A stretch of 7,636 bases of DNA. Origin: LDYB01 sp037442385. GTDB lineage: Bacteria; Armatimonadota; Fimbriimonadia; Fimbriimonadales; GBS-DC. A model generated the notes under the pieces. The model saw nothing but the letters and a program-made list of their open reading frames with translations. It searched no databases and was not told where the DNA came from. Numbering within the stretch: position 1 is the stretch's first letter; each line of letters opens with the position of its first letter. This document shows positions 5,497 to 7,636 of this stretch, piece after piece. Position numbers and translations under genes: made by a program. The stretch lies in the NCBI GenBank assembly GCA_037442385.1, contig JBBIQJ010000128.1:1-7636 (forward strand), written 5' to 3'.

Positions 5497-6238
5497 TCAC
5501 TCCAGCGTTTCGGGGTCTACGCCCATTTCACGCAGGCGCTGGGCAAGGCGCTCGGCGCGTTGCCACTCACGCTCCGCCTCCCCTGCCGCCGTCAGCACCA
5601 GCGCGCCATCCCGATCCCACAACCGCACCCAGTGCCAACGACGACCACAATACATCCCCTCCCACACCCCCACATACGCCCCCAACTGCCCCCTCCACAA
5701 CCAGCCCCGCTCATCCGCCCCCATCGGCTCATACACCCCCTCCACCAAACGATACCCACCCAGCGCATCCCCCTCAGGGTCATACCAGAAATACTCCGAA
5801 ACCCCAAACACCTCCGCATACAACCGCAGGTTCTCCTCCTTATCCTTCCGCGCCCTCGTCGGCAAGGTCAACTCGATAATCACATCGGGACACTTCCCGC
5901 CCTCCTCCCACACAATCCACGACTTGCGCGGCTTCGTACCGTCCACGCCTTTGACCACGAAAAAGTCTGTAGAGCGGGCGTCCCTCTATCACCGAGCGTG
6001 CCTGTTCCAAACTGGAGTAAATAAACATATTTCCGCCTGCGAAGAAGTCAGTGCGGGGTTTCCAGTGTGGGTACACCAGTTCAATCAGCAGGTGGATCTG
6101 GCGGACATGCCAATCGCTTTCCAAGGGTTCTCCATCTCCTTCTGGCAGTTCAAGGTTGGGCAGCTCAGGCACGAGGTGGGCGTCCTCTGAGCGGATTCGC
6201 GTTTTGCGCTTGCGCGGTGATGCGGCGGCTCTGGGCAT
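5497..6238 (-). pseudogene. Uma2-family (DUF820) putative nuclease, frameshifted
   Basis: Two overlapping minus-strand frames together encode one Uma2 protein, a PD-(D/E)xK-fold family of unproven function, abundant in cyanobacteria and some thermophilic phyla. The N-terminal part, read from 6238 or 6247 down to about 5965, holds ESDWHVRQIHLLIELVYPHW, RTDFFAGGNMFIY and SLEQARSVIEGRPLYRLF. The C-terminal part holds VVKGVDGTKPRKSWIVWEE, PDVIIEL (active-site region), LYAEVFGVSEYFWYDPEGD and a Trp/Gly-rich segment (ERGWLWRGQLGAYVGVWEG), and ends GVDPETLE. The break is at a run of five T on the coding strand (5960-5964); removing one T joins the frames smoothly as LYRLFVVKGVDG, for a 246-aa protein. 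ATG 6238 is preferred over GTG 6247 because AGGTGA (6249-6244) lies 5 nt before it. The SPST-like motif usual after the PD..E core reads LPTRARKD here. It may be a real pseudogene, a sequencing error or frameshifting. Confidence 0.85.
5656..5693 (-). other. G-quadruplex motif in the Uma2 coding strand
   Basis: On the + strand there are five C-tracts of 4, 3, 5, 5 and 5 bases (5656-5659, 5661-5663, 5667-5671, 5679-5683, 5689-5693), separated by loops of 1, 3, 7 and 5 nt. The minus strand, which is the coding and mRNA-like strand, therefore carries five G-tracts that satisfy the standard G3+N1-7 quadruplex pattern. The motif falls in the Gly/Trp-rich part of the protein. Whether it folds is not known. 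Confidence 0.6.
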
Positions 6239-6243
6239 CGCGT

Positions 6244-6261
6244 TCACCTGACCCTATTATA
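6244..6261 (-). promoter_or_regulatory. Promoter -10 box and ribosome binding site of the Uma2 gene
   Basis: On the minus strand GGGTATAAT contains a consensus TATAAT (6261-6256). AGGTGA (6249-6244) follows, 5 nt before ATG 6238. The predicted leader is about 10-12 nt. No good -35 match lies 16-18 nt upstream. It probably drives the Uma2 gene and, through the 19-bp gap, the dehydrogenase gene. Confidence 0.5.
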
Positions 6262-6276
6262 CCCAGCGGGTACAAT
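6248..6276 (+). promoter_or_regulatory. Promoter of the Nif3 gene, probably giving a leaderless mRNA
   Basis: CTGACC (6248-6253) resembles a -35 box (TGAC core) and lies 17 bp before TACAAT (6271-6276). The -10 box ends 6 nt before the ATG at 6283, so transcription would start at or next to the A of the start codon. There is no Shine-Dalgarno site in the gap. The box shares the inverted repeat ATTATACCC / GGGTACAAT (8 of 9 positions, 3-nt centre, 6256-6276) with the opposing Uma2 promoter. Confidence 0.5.
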
Positions 6277-6282
6277 TGAAGT

Positions 6283-7374
6283 ATGCCCATCACAGTACGC
6301 GAGGTGCTGAACGTGCTGAACCAGATCGCCCCGCCCCAGTGGGCGCTCCGCGACGATCCGATTGGTCTTCAGATTGGCACGCCCGACCAGAGCGTGGAGC
6401 GCATTCTGGTCGCGTTAGACCCTGACCCCAAAACGGCGGTTCAGGCACATTATCGCGGCTGCCAGCTCCTGATTACGCATCACCCCCTGATTTACCGCCC
6501 ATTGCGCACAATTCGCTTTGACGACCCCGTGGGTCAAGCGGTCCAAACCCTCTGCGCCCACCAGATTGCCCATATCGCCGTGCATACCAACTGGGACATT
6601 GCCCCTGGGGGCATTAACGACGCGCTGGCACAAGTCGTGGGATTAGAAGAGGCACGCCCTTTCGGTGAGGGCGCCGCTGTGTCCCAGTTCAAGCTGGTGG
6701 TGTTCGTGCCCACAGCGTATCTGGACGCTGTTCTGGACGCGATGGCAGACGCGGGCGCAGGCGTGATTGGATTGTACCGACGGTGCGCTTTTTATCATCC
6801 TGGCACGGGCACTTACGAGCCGATGGAGGGCGCGAACCCGTTTCAGGGCGCGGTTGGTCAGCGTGAGCATGCCGAAGAGATGCGCCTCGAGGTGCTGGTA
6901 CCCGCAGACCGACTGGAACAGGTCACTGCCGAAATGAAGCGCGTTCACCCCTACGAGGAAGTGGCATACGATGTCTATCCGCTTCATACACCTCAGGTCC
7001 ACCCGCTGGGGCGAATAGGGCGCTTGCCGCGCGCAATGCTCGCCAGTGAATTGCGCGATTACCTCGCCGAAAAACTGGGCAACCCCCATGTGCGCGTGTA
7101 TGGCAAACCGAACGCGATTCTTCGCACACTGGCGGTGGTGGGCGGCTCGGGCGGCGACTATCTGGCACAGGCAAAAGCGGCACATGCCGACGCTTTACTC
7201 ACGGGCGAAGTGCGCCATCACCACACATGGGAAGCGTGGGCGCGCGATGTGGTACTGTTTGAAGGCGGACACGCCGAAACCGAAATGCCAGGCGTCCACG
7301 CGCTCGCCGAACGCCTGCGCCCGATGCTCGAACCCTACGGCGTGGAAATCCTCACACTGGGAGGGCACTCATGA
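6283..7374 (+). CDS. Nif3-like dinuclear metal centre protein, long YqfO type
   Basis: This is a member of the Nif3/DUF34 family (hexameric proteins with a two-metal site; some are annotated GTP cyclohydrolase 1 type 2, but the role is not settled). It is 363 aa, which is the long form. The N-terminal Nif3 half (about 1-130) has THHPLIYR with metal ligands His66 and His67, and HTNWD (101-105) with Asp105. The C-terminal half (about 235-363) has ALLTGEVRHHH (304-314) and GGHAETE (328-334), with ligands His330 and Glu334. Between them, about 135-235, sits a CutA/PII-like insert: KLVVFVPTAYLDAVLDAM, GTGTYEPMEGANPF and HPYEEVAYDVYPL, as in Bacillus YqfO. ATG 6283 follows a -10 box by 6 nt. The TGA stop overlaps the ATG of the following response regulator (ATGA, 7371-7374), so the two are one operon. 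All metal ligands are present, so the protein looks functional. Confidence 0.93.
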   Translation: MPITVREVLNVLNQIAPPQWALRDDPIGLQIGTPDQSVERILVALDPDPKTAVQAHYRGCQLLITHHPLIYRPLRTIRFDDPVGQAVQTLCAHQIAHIAVHTNWDIAPGGINDALAQVVGLEEARPFGEGAAVSQFKLVVFVPTAYLDAVLDAMADAGAGVIGLYRRCAFYHPGTGTYEPMEGANPFQGAVGQREHAEEMRLEVLVPADRLEQVTAEMKRVHPYEEVAYDVYPLHTPQVHPLGRIGRLPRAMLASELRDYLAEKLGNPHVRVYGKPNAILRTLAVVGGSGGDYLAQAKAAHADALLTGEVRHHHTWEAWARDVVLFEGGHAETEMPGVHALAERLRPMLEPYGVEILTLGGHS

Positions 7375-7636
7375 ACACCTACCGCGTGCTGATTGTGGAC
7401 GACGAACCCGTGATTCGGATGGACCTGCGCGCCATGCTGGAATCGATGGGACACACCGTTGTGGGCGAAGCCGATAACGGAGAGACCGCCCTCGCGCTGG
7501 CGCGTTCCCTGCAGCCCGACCTCGTTATTGTGGACATCATGATGCCCGGCATGGACGGGATTGAACTCTCCCGCCGCCTGGCAAAAGAACGGATTGCCCC
7601 CGTGCTGATTTTAACCGCCTACAGCGAGCAGGCGAT
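7371..7636 (+). CDS. Response regulator receiver domain, probably ANTAR type (partial)
   Basis: The 88 visible residues form most of a CheY-like receiver domain; the window ends before the output domain. The acidic pair is Asp10-Asp11 (VLIVDDEP), the phosphorylation site is Asp55 (VIVDIMMPGMDG, 52-63), and Thr82 sits in LTAYSEQA. The conserved lysine would follow beyond the window. The pattern EPVIRMDLRAMLESMGHTVV, then RIAPVLILTAYS, closely resembles the receivers of ANTAR RNA-binding antiterminators (AmiR/NasT/PdtaR type), so an ANTAR domain is the expected C-terminus; this is inference. The ATG overlaps the stop of the Nif3 gene by 4 nt, which indicates translational coupling. No histidine kinase gene is visible. 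Confidence 0.88.
   Translation, partial: MNTYRVLIVDDEPVIRMDLRAMLESMGHTVVGEADNGETALALARSLQPDLVIVDIMMPGMDGIELSRRLAKERIAPVLILTAYSEQA

Noticed and set aside
4914..5879. A 321-codon + strand open frame rich in Pro, Thr and His
   Set aside because: It is antisense to the dehydrogenase and Uma2 genes. Its Pro/Thr/His repeats arise from the C-rich complement of the Gly/Trp-rich Uma2 coding strand, and it resembles no family.
5203..6190. Two long + strand open frames (5203-6024 and 5483-6190)
   Set aside because: Both are shadows of the minus-strand dehydrogenase and Uma2 genes, with low-complexity Pro/His/Arg composition and no family motif.
5840..6247. The two Uma2 halves as two separate intact genes
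   Set aside because: Each half contains only part of one conserved domain, the halves overlap in different frames, and removing a single T from the five-T run fuses them into a normal-length family member.
1..7636. CRISPR arrays, tRNA or rRNA genes, insertion sequences, attachment sites, phage genes
   Set aside because: No regularly spaced repeats, no cloverleaf-like or rRNA sequence, and no transposase, integrase or phage motif was seen on either strand.

Overview
The window reads as compact, GC-rich chromosomal DNA from a free-living, probably thermophilic bacterium. The best guess is a member of the Armatimonadota, with Chloroflexota as an alternative. This rests on three protein-level resemblances: a Uma2 protein whose N-terminus (ESDWHVRQ, then GGNMFIY) looks like the many-copy Uma2 families of those phyla; a COG4586-type ABC ATPase; and a Nif3 protein of the long YqfO type. 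It is an impression from sequence alone, with no phylogeny behind it. Genes are packed tightly, with 4-nt start/stop overlaps, convergent overlaps and very short 5' leaders.

Layout. (1) Bases 3-910, + strand: the last codons of an unidentified gene overlap the GTG start of dapF (diaminopimelate epimerase) by 4 nt. (2) 981-2165, +: an exported M48 zinc metalloprotease with its own promoter and a C-terminal domain not usual for the family. (3) 2162-3154, -: an ABC-2 type exporter ATPase without adjacent permeases, overlapping the protease gene tail-to-tail by 4 nt. (4) 3162-3187: a perfect 9-bp inverted repeat carrying back-to-back -10 boxes for the ABC gene and hslU. (5) 3194-4621, +: hslU, with no hslV beside it. 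(6) 4545-5477, -: a dihydroorotate-dehydrogenase-like flavoenzyme whose tail runs 77 bp antisense into hslU. (7) 5497-6238, -: a Uma2-family nuclease gene broken by a single frameshift in a 5-nt homopolymer; its G-rich coding strand contains a strong G-quadruplex motif. (8) 6244-6276: a second back-to-back promoter region. (9) 6283-7374, +: a Nif3-family protein with an inserted central domain. It overlaps (ATGA) a response regulator, 7371 to the window end, that looks like the receiver half of an ANTAR antiterminator.

Most of the content is housekeeping: lysine and peptidoglycan precursor synthesis, protein quality control on both sides of the membrane, a flavin dehydrogenase, a metal-binding Nif3 protein and a regulator. 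I see no CRISPR array, phage, insertion sequence or RNA gene, and no clear new defence system. The most unusual signals are the paired palindromic promoters with leaderless or nearly leaderless starts, the protease's extra C-terminal domain, and the frameshifted, G-quadruplex-bearing Uma2 gene.
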